64,000 nucleotides of DNA from Rheinheimera tangshanensis (GCF_014645135.1 NZ_BMLH01000010.1:1-64000), one strand, 5' to 3'; shown: positions 46,138 to 56,159, numbered from the stretch's first letter. Notes: generated from the sequence alone by a model not told the origin. Made by a program: numbers and translations.

Positions 46138-48908
46138 CCTGACACTTTTGTCGGTGTGGGCTCTGTCACCAATGGCGGCCAGTTTTTCGCGTCCTGTAAT
46201 AAAGACTGGATCCTGTCCTGCAATTCAAACAACTCCGGTTCCAGTTGTTCGGTTTGTTTGCCTTTTTTAAGTTCAGTTTCAATCAGTTCTGTCAGTTGCT
46301 TCAATACGGGCAAGCCCGTATAACAACTGGCACCATGCAGTTTGTGGATATGCTGCAGTAGTTGTTCAGCGTCCTGTTGCTGCATCGCCTGCTGGATCAG
46401 TAGCAAGCTGTCGGGTAAAGACTGCACCAGCATCCATAACATTTCTTTGGCTAAATCCAGTTTTCCGCCCGCTCTTTGCAAAGCCAGAGTCCAATCCAGT
46501 TGTTTGCTTTGCGGTAGTTGATTTTCACTGGTTGAGGCGGCTAATGCTTGCTGAAAATCAGGGCAACATTCACGCAAGGTGTAATGCAGCAGTTTTTCAT
46601 CCAGAGGTTTAGTTAAAAACTCACAAAAGCCTAAAGAGAGAAGCCGCTCACGTTCGCCCTCTAAGGCATGTGCCGTTACAGCTATAATAGGTGTCGCTTC
46701 GTTCAGCGAGCTTTGTTGAATGCGCTGACAGGCTTGAATGCCGTCCATCACAGGCATATTAATATCCATAAAAATCAGATCATAATGCTGCTGGTTGGCT
46801 TTTTGCCAGGCTTCGGCGCCATTACGGGCTGAATCCACTTGCTCTACCATTTCAGACAGCAGGGTATTAATCAGCTTTAAGTTGGCTTCATTATCGTCCA
46901 CTGACAACACCCGTAAACGAGCTTTGGGTTTGTCCTGCAAGGGGTTTTGCTCAGGAAAATCTAAATAAGGCTGCGCCAGAGTCATGGCCAGTTTGCGGTA
47001 ATGCGCAGGTTTGGATAACACAGCTTTGGCGCCAGAGGCCTGCAGTACTTCACGTAAGTTAGGCGATAAGGTATTGACCAGCAAATACAGCTGGTCACTA
47101 TGCAGTTGTAACTGCTGCAGTAGCTCAATCACCTGATTCACCTGATTCAGGGATATAGAACGACCAATGAGTGCCACATCTATTTGTGGCTGCAAAGCCA
47201 GAGTTTGACTGAGCTGACTCATATTGCTGCAACTGATGATATTCATCCCCCACTGATCCAACTGGGCCAACATGGCCTCTCGCGAATACTGTTGGGGTTC
47301 AAAATACAAAATAGTTTTCTGCTTCAATTCCGCCAGGGGCAAAGGCTCGGCTATGGATAAGTGATGGCGTTTGCACAGCAAGGTAAACCAGAAGGTCGAA
47401 CCTTCACCGGCTTTACTTTCAAAACCAATTTTGCCGCCCATGGCTGTCACCAGGCGCTGAGAAATCACTAAACCCAAACCTGTGCCACCATAACGCCGGC
47501 CAATACTGTTATCTGCCTGGGTAAAGCCACCAAACAAACTTTTTTGTTGTTCTTCAGAAATACCTATGCCGGTATCCTGCACCGAAAAACGCAGTTGCCA
47601 TTGCTCATCAGGCATAGGCCGACCGCTAACGCGGATCACCACGCTGCCTTGTTCTGTGAATTTAATGGCATTACCGGCAATATTGGTCAGGATCTGATTA
47701 ATCCGCATCGGGTCGGCAATTAAATCGTCAGGACAGCTGTTGTCGATCAACAGCACCAATTCAAGCTGCTTATCAAAGGCATTCGAAGCCAATAACTCCA
47801 CCGCGTCGTGCAGCAAATCACGTAATGAAAAAGGCTCAGGATTAATCGGCATCCGGCCTTCTTCCAGCCTGGCGTAATCCAATACATCATTCACCAGACT
47901 GAGTAAGCTGTTGGCAGACTTTTGAATAGTGGCCAGATAGTCCTGCTGGTTATGGGTCAGGTTAGTTTTGAGGAGCTGCCGGGCAAAGCCGATAACCGCA
48001 TTCAGCGGTGTACGTAATTCGTGAGACATTTTAGCGAGGAAGTCAGATTTGCTGCGGTTATCTTCCATTGCTTTTTTGCGTGACAGGTCCAGCTCAATGT
48101 TCTGCATTTCCAGCTGTTCCATACTTTGTTGTAAGTCGCTGGTAGCCTGTTCAATGCTTTGCTGCATTTCTTCGTCGTGCGTTTTCAGCGCAGTAGCCAG
48201 TGCATTAATACCGGTACGTAACTGCTCCAGTTCACCTAAAAATGGCTGTTGCAATTGGCTTTGATAGTTGCCCTCACGCAGTTGCGCTATGACATCTCCC
48301 ATTTGTTGCAGAGGCTGGCTGACTTTTTTTATCAGCCGCAAACTGAAATACACACAGGCAGCAAGGCCTAATAAAATCATCAGCAAACTGCTGAGTAAAG
48401 AAGTTTGCTGTGCCAGCATAACTTTATCTTTAGCCACCTGAACTGAGATATAACCCAAAGGTTGATCGGCTGGCGCTGTGCTGAAATCGGCCTGTTCCGG
48501 CAGAATAGGGGTACGGATCACCAGCCAGTTGCCCAGATCCGTGATAGTGCTTTGCTGTGGAATAGCGCTGCTGGACTCGTACTTCAGCATGGCGAAGTCT
48601 TTGTGATAGTTGGTCGTGACAAAAAGCTCATGGTCGGCATTAAAAATGGCGATACTTTTCACCAGCGCTGAGTTTTTTCTGTGACTGACATCCAGCAAAC
48701 GTTTGACGTCCTGTCTGCTGTTATGTAATAAGGCATGTTCGCTGGCGATAGCTAAGGGTACTGCAATGTTTTCAGCCTGTTCTTCCAGATACTGGGCCAA
48801 ATCATGATAGCGGGCATAGCTAAAATAACCCCCAAGGCATAAACTGACCAGTAAGGTCGGCACCAGGGTGGTCAATAAGACCCAATCTCTTAAACCAATT
48901 TTCGTCAT
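46134..48908 (-). CDS. barA: Hybrid sensor histidine kinase BarA
   Basis: Sensor of the BarA/UvrY (GacS/GacA) system that controls CsrA-binding small RNAs. It has 924 residues from ATG 48908 (E. coli 918). Order: short cytoplasmic N-terminus, TM1, periplasmic domain (about 35-170), TM2, HAMP, coiled coil, HisKA with FLAKMSHELRTPLNAV, HATPase with NIAGNAIKFTEQG, a degenerate receiver-like region, a receiver with MDINMPVMDG and an Hpt domain with HIHKLHGASCYTG. An in-frame GTG at 48956 exists, but ATG 48908 puts the first helix where BarA has it. Divergent from rlmD, as in E. coli. The partner uvrY/gacA is not in the window. Confidence 0.92.
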   Translation of the reverse strand: MTKIGLRDWVLLTTLVPTLLVSLCLGGYFSYARYHDLAQYLEEQAENIAVPLAIASEHALLHNSRQDVKRLLDVSHRKNSALVKSIAIFNADHELFVTTNYHKDFAMLKYESSSAIPQQSTITDLGNWLVIRTPILPEQADFSTAPADQPLGYISVQVAKDKVMLAQQTSLLSSLLMILLGLAACVYFSLRLIKKVSQPLQQMGDVIAQLREGNYQSQLQQPFLGELEQLRTGINALATALKTHDEEMQQSIEQATSDLQQSMEQLEMQNIELDLSRKKAMEDNRSKSDFLAKMSHELRTPLNAVIGFARQLLKTNLTHNQQDYLATIQKSANSLLSLVNDVLDYARLEEGRMPINPEPFSLRDLLHDAVELLASNAFDKQLELVLLIDNSCPDDLIADPMRINQILTNIAGNAIKFTEQGSVVIRVSGRPMPDEQWQLRFSVQDTGIGISEEQQKSLFGGFTQADNSIGRRYGGTGLGLVISQRLVTAMGGKIGFESKAGEGSTFWFTLLCKRHHLSIAEPLPLAELKQKTILYFEPQQYSREAMLAQLDQWGMNIISCSNMSQLSQTLALQPQIDVALIGRSISLNQVNQVIELLQQLQLHSDQLYLLVNTLSPNLREVLQASGAKAVLSKPAHYRKLAMTLAQPYLDFPEQNPLQDKPKARLRVLSVDDNEANLKLINTLLSEMVEQVDSARNGAEAWQKANQQHYDLIFMDINMPVMDGIQACQRIQQSSLNEATPIIAVTAHALEGERERLLSLGFCEFLTKPLDEKLLHYTLRECCPDFQQALAASTSENQLPQSKQLDWTLALQRAGGKLDLAKEMLWMLVQSLPDSLLLIQQAMQQQDAEQLLQHIHKLHGASCYTGLPVLKQLTELIETELKKGKQTEQLEPELFELQDRIQSLLQDAKNWPPLVTEPTPTKVSG

Positions 48909-48994
48909 CTGTAGCGCTGCTTGATAGAATAGTCCGGAGCGAATTGATAATGACACAAGGCTTACAAAAAGCCCACCACAGGTACTAAGTCCAG

Positions 48995-50335
48995 ATGGTC
49001 AAAATTTATCAGGCAACCAAAGGCGCCAGAGATAAACCTCAACAGTTAAAACAAATCGAAGTACAGATTGAACGTCTGGATCACGAAGCTCAGGGCATAG
49101 GTTTTGAGCAAAAGCGTATTGTCTTCGTCAGTGGCGCTTTGCCCGGCGAGCGGGTGAAAGTGCAGTTGACCGAGCAAAAAGACAAATCAGCCAAAGGCAA
49201 AGTAGTGAAAGTGCTGCAGGCTTCGCCTTTGCGCCAGACAGCAGCATGCAAGCATTTTGCTGACTGTGGCGGTTGTCAGCTGCAGTATTTGTCGGCAGAA
49301 CACCAGCTGGAATTAAAGCAGCAAGGGGTGGACCAACTGATCCGCCATCAAACTGGCTTAACCAGCTTACCCTGGCAGGCACCGCTGAAAAGCGAGGGGC
49401 AGGGTTATAGACGTAAAGCCCGTATTGGCGTTTGGTTTGATAAAAAAACGCAGCAATTTACTGTGGGCTTTCGGAAAGCCAACGACAAAGTTATTACCTC
49501 TGTTGAGCACTGTCTGGTGCTAAGCCCGGCTTTAGCGCCAGTATTTAATGTGTTGCAACAGCAATTGCCAACACTGCAACAAGGCGCAGCTATTACGCAT
49601 GTCGAAGCGCTGGATGCGGACGGTCAGGTCTATTTAATAGTGCGGCATATCCGGCCTTTGCCAGCGTCCGATCAACAGGCTTTGATCCAGGCTTGGCCAG
49701 AAGCTGTCTGGATAGGTGAAGCAGAGCCTGAACTTTATCAGCATTGGCAAGTCGGAACTGCAGAACCCAGCTACGCTTTGCCTGATTTGGCTTTAAAGCT
49801 TAAGTTTTCTGCCGCTGATTTTATTCAGGTAAATCAGAGTATTAATCAACAAATGGTGCAGCAGGCACTGGATTGGCTCAGTCTGCAGCCTGACGACCAG
49901 GTGCTGGAGCTGTATTCTGGTATAGGGAATTTCAGTCTGGCCTTAGCGCAACGCGTTAAATGGGTGCATGGACTGGAGGGTGTCACCACTATGGTGCAAC
50001 GAGCAGAATCCAATGCAGAGCTCAATGGTCTGAACAACCTGAGTTTTAGCCAGGCTGACTTGCATCTGCCATGGCCAAAAGCCGACTGGAATCAGCCGAA
50101 GTACCAAAAAGTGCTGCTCGACCCGGCACGTGCTGGTGCTGTTGGAGCCATAGAACAAATAGCGGGCTTAAGTCCGGCACGGATATTGTACGTGTCCTGT
50201 AATCCGCTTACTTTTGCCCGGGATGCAAAAGTATTACTGGCTTGTGGCTATCAGCTGGATAAAATCAGTGCAATGGACATGTTTCCACAAACCAGCCATC
50301 TGGAGTTGATGGCCTTGTTTTACAGGAGAAAGTAA
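48995..50335 (+). CDS. rlmD: 23S rRNA (uracil-1939-C5)-methyltransferase
   Basis: Methylates U1939 of 23S rRNA using S-adenosylmethionine. It has 446 residues (E. coli 433). A TRAM-like N-terminus is followed by the [4Fe-4S] Cys set (ACKHFADCGGCQ and a distal Cys, C in EHCLVL), the SAM site LELYSGIGNFSLALA and the catalytic loop YVSCNPLTFARD. It starts the rlmD-relA-mazG group; relA follows after three bases. Confidence 0.95.
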   Translation: MVKIYQATKGARDKPQQLKQIEVQIERLDHEAQGIGFEQKRIVFVSGALPGERVKVQLTEQKDKSAKGKVVKVLQASPLRQTAACKHFADCGGCQLQYLSAEHQLELKQQGVDQLIRHQTGLTSLPWQAPLKSEGQGYRRKARIGVWFDKKTQQFTVGFRKANDKVITSVEHCLVLSPALAPVFNVLQQQLPTLQQGAAITHVEALDADGQVYLIVRHIRPLPASDQQALIQAWPEAVWIGEAEPELYQHWQVGTAEPSYALPDLALKLKFSAADFIQVNQSINQQMVQQALDWLSLQPDDQVLELYSGIGNFSLALAQRVKWVHGLEGVTTMVQRAESNAELNGLNNLSFSQADLHLPWPKADWNQPKYQKVLLDPARAGAVGAIEQIAGLSPARILYVSCNPLTFARDAKVLLACGYQLDKISAMDMFPQTSHLELMALFYRRK

Positions 50336-50338
50336 CGA

Positions 50339-52531
50339 ATGGTGACGGTAAGGCAATCACATAGCGCCGAATACCACCCAGGCGGCACTCAGAGCTGGTT
50401 AAGTGCATTAGGTTTACCTGAAGCCAAAATCAGCGCGCTGCTGGATGCTGAACTCTGGTTACATCAACAGAATCTGACCGATCAGGAGCCCGAAGTACAA
50501 ACGGGCTGGGAGATGGTCGAAATTCTGGCTGATTTGCGCATGGACAAAGATGCCTTAACTGCAGCCCTGTTATTTCCATTAGTGGACGCCAAACTGATTG
50601 AACTGGAGCAGGTGGAAACTCAGTTTTGCTCAGCCGTATTGGCGATGCTGAACGCCGTGCGCCAGATGGAAGCTATTCGTTCTATTCCTGTTGGGCCCAA
50701 TCAAAGCAGCAATCCACAACAAGCCGACAACCTGCGCCGTATGTTATTGGCCATGGTGGAAGATGTGCGCGCTGTGGTGTTAAAGCTGGCGGCACAAATT
50801 TGTTACCTGCGCTCGGTAAAAAACGCCGACGAAGAAACCCGCGTACTGGCCGCCAAAGAAACCAATGCGATTTTTGGCCCACTGGCGAACCGTTTGGGGA
50901 TAGGCCAAATCAAATGGGAGCTGGAAGACTTAGCTTTTCGTTACCTGCACCCACAAACCTATAAACAAATTGCCAGTTTGCTGGAAGAAAAGCGCTTAGA
51001 CCGTGAGCAGTACATGCAGGATTTTGTCGCCTCAGTGCGGCAAAAAATGCAGGACGCCGCCATTTCGGTCGAAGTGTACGGTCGGCCTAAACATATTTTC
51101 AGTATCTGGAAAAAGATGCAGAAAAAGCAGCTGGCTTTTGATCAGCTGTACGATATTCGTGCCGTGCGTATTGTCACCACTAAGGTGCAGGACTGTTACG
51201 CCGCTTTGGGCATAGTGCATACCTCCTGGCGGCACTTACCGAAAGAATTCGACGATTATATAGCCACGCCAAAACAAAACGGCTATCAGTCTATTCATAC
51301 CGTGGTACTTGGTCCTGCCGGTCGCCCTGTCGAAATTCAAATTCGTACTCATCAGATGCATGACGACGCTGAGTTAGGTGTAGCGGCACACTGGCGTTAC
51401 AAAGAAGGCGCAGGCCATGCGGGTAAAGAAGGCCAGCTCGATGAAAAAATTGGCTGGTTGCGTAAACTCTTGGCCTGGCAGGAAGAGCTGGTCGACGGCT
51501 CGGATTTAGCCGAAGAGCTTAAAAATCAGGTCACAGAAGACAGGGTTTATGTCTTTACGCCAAAAGGCGATATCGTCGATTTGCCTGTTGGCTCCACACC
51601 GCTGGATTTTGCCTATTATGTGCATTCTAATGTGGGTCACCGCTGCATAGGCGCGAAGATTTCTGGCCGTATTGTGCCTTTTACCTATCAGCTGAAAACC
51701 GGTGATCAAATTGAAATTTTAACAGGCCGCGAGCCTAACCCAAGCCGCGACTGGCTTAACCCGAACTCGGGCTATTTAAAATCCAGCCGCGCCCGTTCCA
51801 AAGTGCAGTACTGGTTCCGCCTGCAGGACAGGGATAAAAATATAGCGGCAGGTAAAGAACTGCTGGATACCGAATTAAACCGCCTGAATCTGAGTATCGA
51901 TAATATTCCTAAGGTGCTGGCGCGTTTTAACGTCAACAGCATGGAAGAGATTTTGGCTGGTATTGGCGGCGGTGAAATTAAAGTCACCCAAGTGGTGCAT
52001 TACATACAAAGCCAGTCGGGCAAATTGCAGCAGCCTGAGATCGACCCGCGCCTGATCAGTAAACCTATTTCGAATCAGCCAAAAAGCCATGTGGTAGTGC
52101 AGGGCGTAGGTAACTTATTAACTCATATGGCCGGTTGCTGCCAGCCGCTGCCGGGTGACGCTATTGTTGGCTATATCACCCAAGGCCGCGGTATTGCTGT
52201 ACACCGCGACGACTGTGAGCAATTTAAAGTGCTGCAGGAAGCGCATCGTGAACGGGTGGTGGAAGCAACCTGGGGCGATAAATACGCTTCAGGTTATGAA
52301 GTGACTATTCGTATTGTGGCGCATGACCGCAATGGCTTGTTACGCGATATCACCAGTATTCTGGCGAATGAAAAAGCCAACGTGTTGCGGATGAGCAGTA
52401 ATTCGGACATTTCGCAGCAAACCGCCACTATCATTATGACGATGGAGCTGTATAACCTGGATTCACTGAACAAGCTACTGACCAAAGTCAGCCAGATTGA
52501 TGATGTGATCGAAGCGAAACGGTTTCACTGA
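50339..52531 (+). CDS. relA: GTP pyrophosphokinase RelA (monofunctional (p)ppGpp synthetase)
   Basis: Ribosome-bound alarmone synthetase activated by uncharged tRNA. It has 730 residues (E. coli 744). The N-terminal pseudo-hydrolase has LLFPLVD where SpoT has the catalytic HD, so it should not hydrolyse (p)ppGpp. The synthetase has IYDIRAVRIV-like DQLYDIRAVRIVTTK, EFDDYIATPK (the ExDD signature of RelA) and GYQSIHT. A TGS domain (DRVYVFTPKGDIVDLPVGSTPLDFA), a zinc-finger-like region (MAGCCQPLPGD) and an ACT domain follow. Coupled to rlmD. Confidence 0.96.
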   Translation: MVTVRQSHSAEYHPGGTQSWLSALGLPEAKISALLDAELWLHQQNLTDQEPEVQTGWEMVEILADLRMDKDALTAALLFPLVDAKLIELEQVETQFCSAVLAMLNAVRQMEAIRSIPVGPNQSSNPQQADNLRRMLLAMVEDVRAVVLKLAAQICYLRSVKNADEETRVLAAKETNAIFGPLANRLGIGQIKWELEDLAFRYLHPQTYKQIASLLEEKRLDREQYMQDFVASVRQKMQDAAISVEVYGRPKHIFSIWKKMQKKQLAFDQLYDIRAVRIVTTKVQDCYAALGIVHTSWRHLPKEFDDYIATPKQNGYQSIHTVVLGPAGRPVEIQIRTHQMHDDAELGVAAHWRYKEGAGHAGKEGQLDEKIGWLRKLLAWQEELVDGSDLAEELKNQVTEDRVYVFTPKGDIVDLPVGSTPLDFAYYVHSNVGHRCIGAKISGRIVPFTYQLKTGDQIEILTGREPNPSRDWLNPNSGYLKSSRARSKVQYWFRLQDRDKNIAAGKELLDTELNRLNLSIDNIPKVLARFNVNSMEEILAGIGGGEIKVTQVVHYIQSQSGKLQQPEIDPRLISKPISNQPKSHVVVQGVGNLLTHMAGCCQPLPGDAIVGYITQGRGIAVHRDDCEQFKVLQEAHRERVVEATWGDKYASGYEVTIRIVAHDRNGLLRDITSILANEKANVLRMSSNSDISQQTATIIMTMELYNLDSLNKLLTKVSQIDDVIEAKRFH

Positions 52532-52559
52532 TTTTAAATTCAATATGTTTTATTAAATA

Positions 52560-52584
52560 ACGCCGGGGCCCTGAGCTCCGGCGT
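52560..52584 (+). terminator. Intrinsic terminator after relA
   Basis: acgccgg (52560-52566) pairs with ccggcgt (52578-52584) around an 11-base loop, followed by CTTTTC. It lies 20 bases before the mazG start; some read-through is possible. Confidence 0.7.
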
Positions 52585-52603
52585 CTTTTCTACAGGATTT
52601 ACT

Positions 52604-53398
52604 GTGTCACAACCACTTCAGCAACTATTGGCCATTATGGCCAGACTGCGGGACCCACAAAACGGCTGTCCCTGGGACAAAGAGCAAACTTATCAGAGCA
52701 TAGTGCCTTATACGCTGGAAGAAGCTTATGAAGTGGCGGATGCCATAGCGCGCGAAGATTATGCTGAGCTCAAAGACGAGCTGGGCGACTTATTATTTCA
52801 GGTGGTGTTTTACGCCCAGATTGCCAAAGAAGAAGGCCGTTTTGAGTTTGACGACTGCGCTGCCGCCATTAACGACAAACTGATCCGCCGCCATCCTCAT
52901 GTCTTTGCCGATATGAATTTAGACAGCAGCAAAGCCGTACTGCAAAACTGGGAAGCGATTAAAACCACAGAACGCACTGCTTCTGGCAAAACCTCTGTGC
53001 TGGATAATATTCCACTGGCTATGCCGGCCTTAAGCCGTGCCTACAAACTGCAAAAACGTTGTGCGCAGGTGGGGTTTGACTGGCCTGATGTAGCTGGTGC
53101 CTGGGATAAAGTGCAGGAAGAAATTCAGGAAGTGGCTGAATTACCAGCTGGCGCGGCTGAACTGGAAGAAGAGTTGGGAGATTTAATGTTTGCGCTGATC
53201 AATGTAGTGCGCAAACAAGGGTTTGACCCGGAAAAAGTCATGCGCCAGGCCAATCAAAAGTTTGAACGACGTTTCCGGCAGGTTGAGCAGGCACTGGTCG
53301 AGCAAGGCTCTAGTCCGGCACAAAGTACTCTGGATCAGATGGAGGCGTTGTGGTTAGAGGTAAAAAAGTTGGAAAAGCAAAATAAAGCAAAAATTTAG
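52604..53398 (+). CDS. mazG: Nucleoside triphosphate pyrophosphohydrolase MazG
   Basis: Hydrolyses nucleoside triphosphates to monophosphates and pyrophosphate, limiting aberrant nucleotides and (p)ppGpp. It has 264 residues (E. coli 263). Motifs: RDPQNGCPWDKEQTYQSIVPYTLEEAYEVADAI in the first MazG domain and a second repeat (EELGDLMFALINVVRKQGFDPE) in the second half. The start is GTG 52604 with ACAGGA upstream. It follows relA as in E. coli but without the mazEF toxin-antitoxin pair between them. Confidence 0.95.
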   Translation: MSQPLQQLLAIMARLRDPQNGCPWDKEQTYQSIVPYTLEEAYEVADAIAREDYAELKDELGDLLFQVVFYAQIAKEEGRFEFDDCAAAINDKLIRRHPHVFADMNLDSSKAVLQNWEAIKTTERTASGKTSVLDNIPLAMPALSRAYKLQKRCAQVGFDWPDVAGAWDKVQEEIQEVAELPAGAAELEEELGDLMFALINVVRKQGFDPEKVMRQANQKFERRFRQVEQALVEQGSSPAQSTLDQMEALWLEVKKLEKQNKAKI

Positions 53399-53419
53399 CG
53401 ATTAAAAATTGATCAAAAC

Positions 53420-53447
53420 TTGACGGTTTTTTAATTTGTTCAATACT
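53420..53447 (+). promoter_or_regulatory. Candidate promoter for the lipoprotein pair
   Basis: TTGACG (53420-53425) and AATACT (53442-53447) are separated by 16 bases in an AT-rich gap that follows the mazG stop, 37 bases before the first lipoprotein ATG. The -10 match is moderate. Confidence 0.3.
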
Positions 53448-53483
53448 CAGGTCTGGAATAATTAAAATATTAAAGCCAGATCA

Positions 53484-53816
53484 ATGACTAAGACATATTC
53501 TTTTCTCTTTTTGGGTCTCAGCCTGCTTGTTTTAAGCTCATGCGCTGAGACCTATAGTCCCAATATCAAAGCCCCCGAACTGACAGTGGTGAATTCCACT
53601 GGTGAAACCATAGACCGTATCGTAGAACGTTCTTGCGAAGCTAATGACGACAGCAACGACAGAGTGCTGGCGCGCGAGCTGAAAACAGGCCGCAGTCTGG
53701 TGATCCCACTGGCCGTGACCTGCAGTAATCTGGAGGCTTTTAATAAAGAAGGCCGGGTTATTGGCCGTCAAGCAGAAGTTTCTACGCCACCTGATCTGTA
53801 TTGGCAAATTTACTGA
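53484..53816 (+). CDS. Small lipoprotein, unknown function
   Basis: A 110-residue predicted lipoprotein: signal peptide with lipobox LSSC at about residues 17-20, then a small domain with a pair of Cys (RSCEANDD and AVTCSNLEAF) that could form a disulfide. It has no recognised family. It precedes another lipoprotein gene by about 50 bases and is probably cotranscribed with it. The pair sits between mazG and an element-rich gap, so it is accessory rather than part of the relA group. Confidence 0.6.
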   Translation: MTKTYSFLFLGLSLLVLSSCAETYSPNIKAPELTVVNSTGETIDRIVERSCEANDDSNDRVLARELKTGRSLVIPLAVTCSNLEAFNKEGRVIGRQAEVSTPPDLYWQIY

Positions 53817-53866
53817 ACCGACCCCCGAATCAATCCTCCATGCAAAAACAAAAAAGGAATAGAGGT

Positions 53867-54772
53867 ATGAAGAATCTGTTGAAATTGTTAAGCCTGACCG
53901 GCTTTGCTTTACTGATGACCGGTTGTAGTTCTTATGATTACTATCAGGTGGAATCGAATTTTAAAATGAGTGCGGCATCGGATCGTATACCGGCCACTAT
54001 TACCAAGGGTCAGGGTTTTGAAGCAAACTTCCCGCGTATCGCCACTATTGCAGTAAAAGCACCGGATTTTTGTGTCAGCGAATCACAGTCGCAGCGCACT
54101 GGTACAGCTCGTGCTGAAACCAACGTAATGCAAACCACTTGTGGTGTCGAAATGGCGCAAATTGAGAGCTCGTTGGCCAAAGCAGGTTTTGGTGTGATCA
54201 GCTGGAAAGTACTGCAAAACGAAATGACGGTATCGACCTCTCATCTGGATGCGGCGAAAAAACTCAAAGCCGACGCTATGTTTCAGATCAACTCACTGGA
54301 GCGCGGTGTGACTCAGGCTGGTCAGGATGCTCGTTGGGACAGACGTTTTTACATCACCTCTGGTGGCAGCAAAGTACCAACAGCGGTCGACAGTTATATG
54401 GCTAATTTACTTGATACGTACGCTAAGCAAAACGAACAAGCCATGATAGCGGGCATTGAAGTACTCAGTGCCAGTATCAATGCCAGTGTCACTCTGGTAG
54501 AAAATGGCCGCGCTATCTGGTTCTACGAGTGGAATAATGTGCAATCGCAGGAAGATGCCGATCAAATAGTGGCAAATACCTATGTGTACTGTATCGATGG
54601 TTATTGTCAGCCTTATACACCGCAAGAGTACGCGGCTTACAACGACCAATTGGTACAGGGCACCAGTGATGCGGTTTCTATAGGTGCCAAGGCAGCAGAC
54701 CGCCGCCGTGCTGTGCACGATAAGCTGATGAAGCAAGTAGTGGAAGATATGGTGGGGCGTTTTACGTTGTAG
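53867..54772 (+). CDS. Lipoprotein, unknown function
   Basis: A 301-residue predicted lipoprotein: lipobox LMTGC at about residues 17-21 followed by SSYDYYQVESNF. The body has a pair of Cys near residues 66 and 88 (DFCVSES and TTCGVEM) and a further pair (YCIDGYC) that may bridge. The layout suggests an outer-membrane surface or periplasmic protein of about 30 kDa; I do not recognise a domain. The start is ATG 53867 with aaggaat and agagg upstream; the frame opens at 53801 inside the previous gene but that would destroy the signal peptide. It ends at a strong terminator. Confidence 0.65.
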   Translation: MKNLLKLLSLTGFALLMTGCSSYDYYQVESNFKMSAASDRIPATITKGQGFEANFPRIATIAVKAPDFCVSESQSQRTGTARAETNVMQTTCGVEMAQIESSLAKAGFGVISWKVLQNEMTVSTSHLDAAKKLKADAMFQINSLERGVTQAGQDARWDRRFYITSGGSKVPTAVDSYMANLLDTYAKQNEQAMIAGIEVLSASINASVTLVENGRAIWFYEWNNVQSQEDADQIVANTYVYCIDGYCQPYTPQEYAAYNDQLVQGTSDAVSIGAKAADRRRAVHDKLMKQVVEDMVGRFTL

Positions 54773-54798
54773 TTTTGTTGTTGCTTACCGCTGAATCA

Positions 54799-54827
54799 AA
54801 CAAAGCCGCTTTTACCGCGGCTTTGTT
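54799..54827 (+). terminator. Intrinsic terminator after the lipoprotein pair
   Basis: aacaaagccgc (54799-54809) pairs perfectly with gcggctttgtt (54817-54827), with a seven-base loop and a short T-rich tail. Confidence 0.8.
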
Positions 54828-54842
54828 ATTGATAGGGTTAGG

Positions 54843-55504
54843 TTAGGCTAAAAGCTTTCGCTGTTGGCAACGCTTTTTTGAACAGTTGTAGGTTGTACTC
54901 GACGCGAAGCGGCAGTACGACAATGAGTTCAATGAAGCCGGATTATTTGCTTTAAAGCTTTCGCCTTTGGCGAGCCGCTTTCTTTTGCGTCGCCAAAAGA
55001 AAGTGGCGCAAAGAAAAGGCGACCCCAGGTCGCAGCGAAAGCCCGGCCCAAAATCGTGCGTCCAAGGCGGCTGGGTAACTCGCTCGTCGCTACCGCTCCT
55101 CACTCAGACACTCCCAGCCTTAAAACCTTGGCCACCCAATTTTGTCCGGCTCGCGCCCCAATGGGGATTTGGTGGCAGTAGTTGGATTTTATTTATCACC
55201 ATAGCTGTGAAGAGCAAAAAACCGCAATGACGCACGTCGCAAGACCTGACCCTTTAGATACACAAAACGGCCGGGTAACAGCGTTAGCAGACCCTGTCCA
55301 GCTACATGGATGCATTTACGGCGAGTCTGCGTTGTAGTTGACCGCGCCGTTTGAGCCGAAGCTCAGTGGGTCACTCTTACTTTCAGGCTTTGACCGCAAC
55401 TGCGCCAAAGTCTGCCCGCTATAACAACCCATTCACCAAACTAAACCAATTCTCTGTGGTCTGCGTATAACCTGCACTATTGATAACAAGCGGCGAGAGC
55501 TTTT
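54843..55504. other. Element-rich intergenic region before folE
   Basis: About 660 bases with no gene I support. It holds a perfect inverted repeat (ctttcttttg 54978-54987 with caaaagaaag 54994-55003, six-base loop) followed by a G/C-rich stretch that reads as an 87-residue frame rich in Arg, Lys and Pro (54967-55230). Such frames recur as spurious hypothetical proteins in many proteobacterial genomes, so I treat it as part of a repeat element. The segment 55260-55345 (with acatggatgcatttacggcg) looks like a further palindromic intergenic element. folE's own promoter must lie at the right end. Confidence 0.55.
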
Positions 55505-56149
55505 ATGTTAACTGAATCTGCTTTAGTGGTACGCGGCGCTCTGGAAGCGGCCGGGCTGGAAACTCCTATGCTGGACAACGGTTTGTCCAATGAGCAGAAG
55601 AAACAGCGTTTAACCGAATTAATGACTCAGGTCGTGCACACCCTTGGCCTGGATTTAACAGACGACAGTCTGGCGGAAACTCCGGCCCGTATTGCCAAAA
55701 TGTATGTCGATGAAGTGTTTTCCGGTTTGGATTACAGCACTTTTCCAAAGATTTCGATGATCGACAATAAAATGCGTGCTGAAGAAATGGTGAAGGTGCA
55801 AAACATCAGCTTTACCAGCACCTGCGAGCACCATTTTGTCACTATAGACGGCACTGCTACTGTGGCTTATATACCGGGCAAAAAGATTATTGGTTTGTCG
55901 AAACTGAATCGTATTGTGAAGTTTTTTGCCCAGCGCCCACAGGTGCAGGAGCGTTTAACTCAACAAATTCAGGTGTCTTTGCAAGCTTTATTGGGCGTAA
56001 AAGACGTGGCTGTCAGTATCGATGCTGTGCATTATTGTGTGAAGTCCCGTGGTGTAATGGATACCAGTTCCAGCACTAAGACTATGGCTTTGGGCGGTGC
56101 TTTTAAAACCGACCCAGCGACTCGCTCCGAGTTTTTATCAAAGTTTTAA
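55505..56149 (+). CDS. folE: GTP cyclohydrolase I
   Basis: First step of folate (and pterin) synthesis: GTP to 7,8-dihydroneopterin triphosphate. It has 214 residues (E. coli 222). The zinc-site CEHHF ([10 protein letters not shown]) and the second Cys in [15 protein letters not shown] are present, together with GLSKLNRIV and [12 protein letters not shown]. The start is ATG 55505. It is a single-gene unit; a repeat copy lies directly downstream. Confidence 0.96.
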   Translation: MLTESALVVRGALEAAGLETPMLDNGLSNEQKKQRLTELMTQVVHTLGLDLTDDSLAETPARIAKMYVDEVFSGLDYSTFPKISMIDNKMRAEEMVKVQNISFTSTCEHHFVTIDGTATVAYIPGKKIIGLSKLNRIVKFFAQRPQVQERLTQQIQVSLQALLGVKDVAVSIDAVHYCVKSRGVMDTSSSTKTMALGGAFKTDPATRSEFLSKF

Positions 56150-56159
56150 AAAAGTTTTA

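Noticed and set aside
46384-48264. Shadow frames opposite barA, lepA, era and similar long genes
   Set aside because: They lie antisense to genes with clear motifs and show no ribosome binding site or domain pattern.
54967-55230. 87-residue Arg/Lys/Pro-rich open frame
   Set aside because: It spans a palindromic intergenic element, has repeat-like composition and no ribosome binding site; similar frames are common spurious calls.
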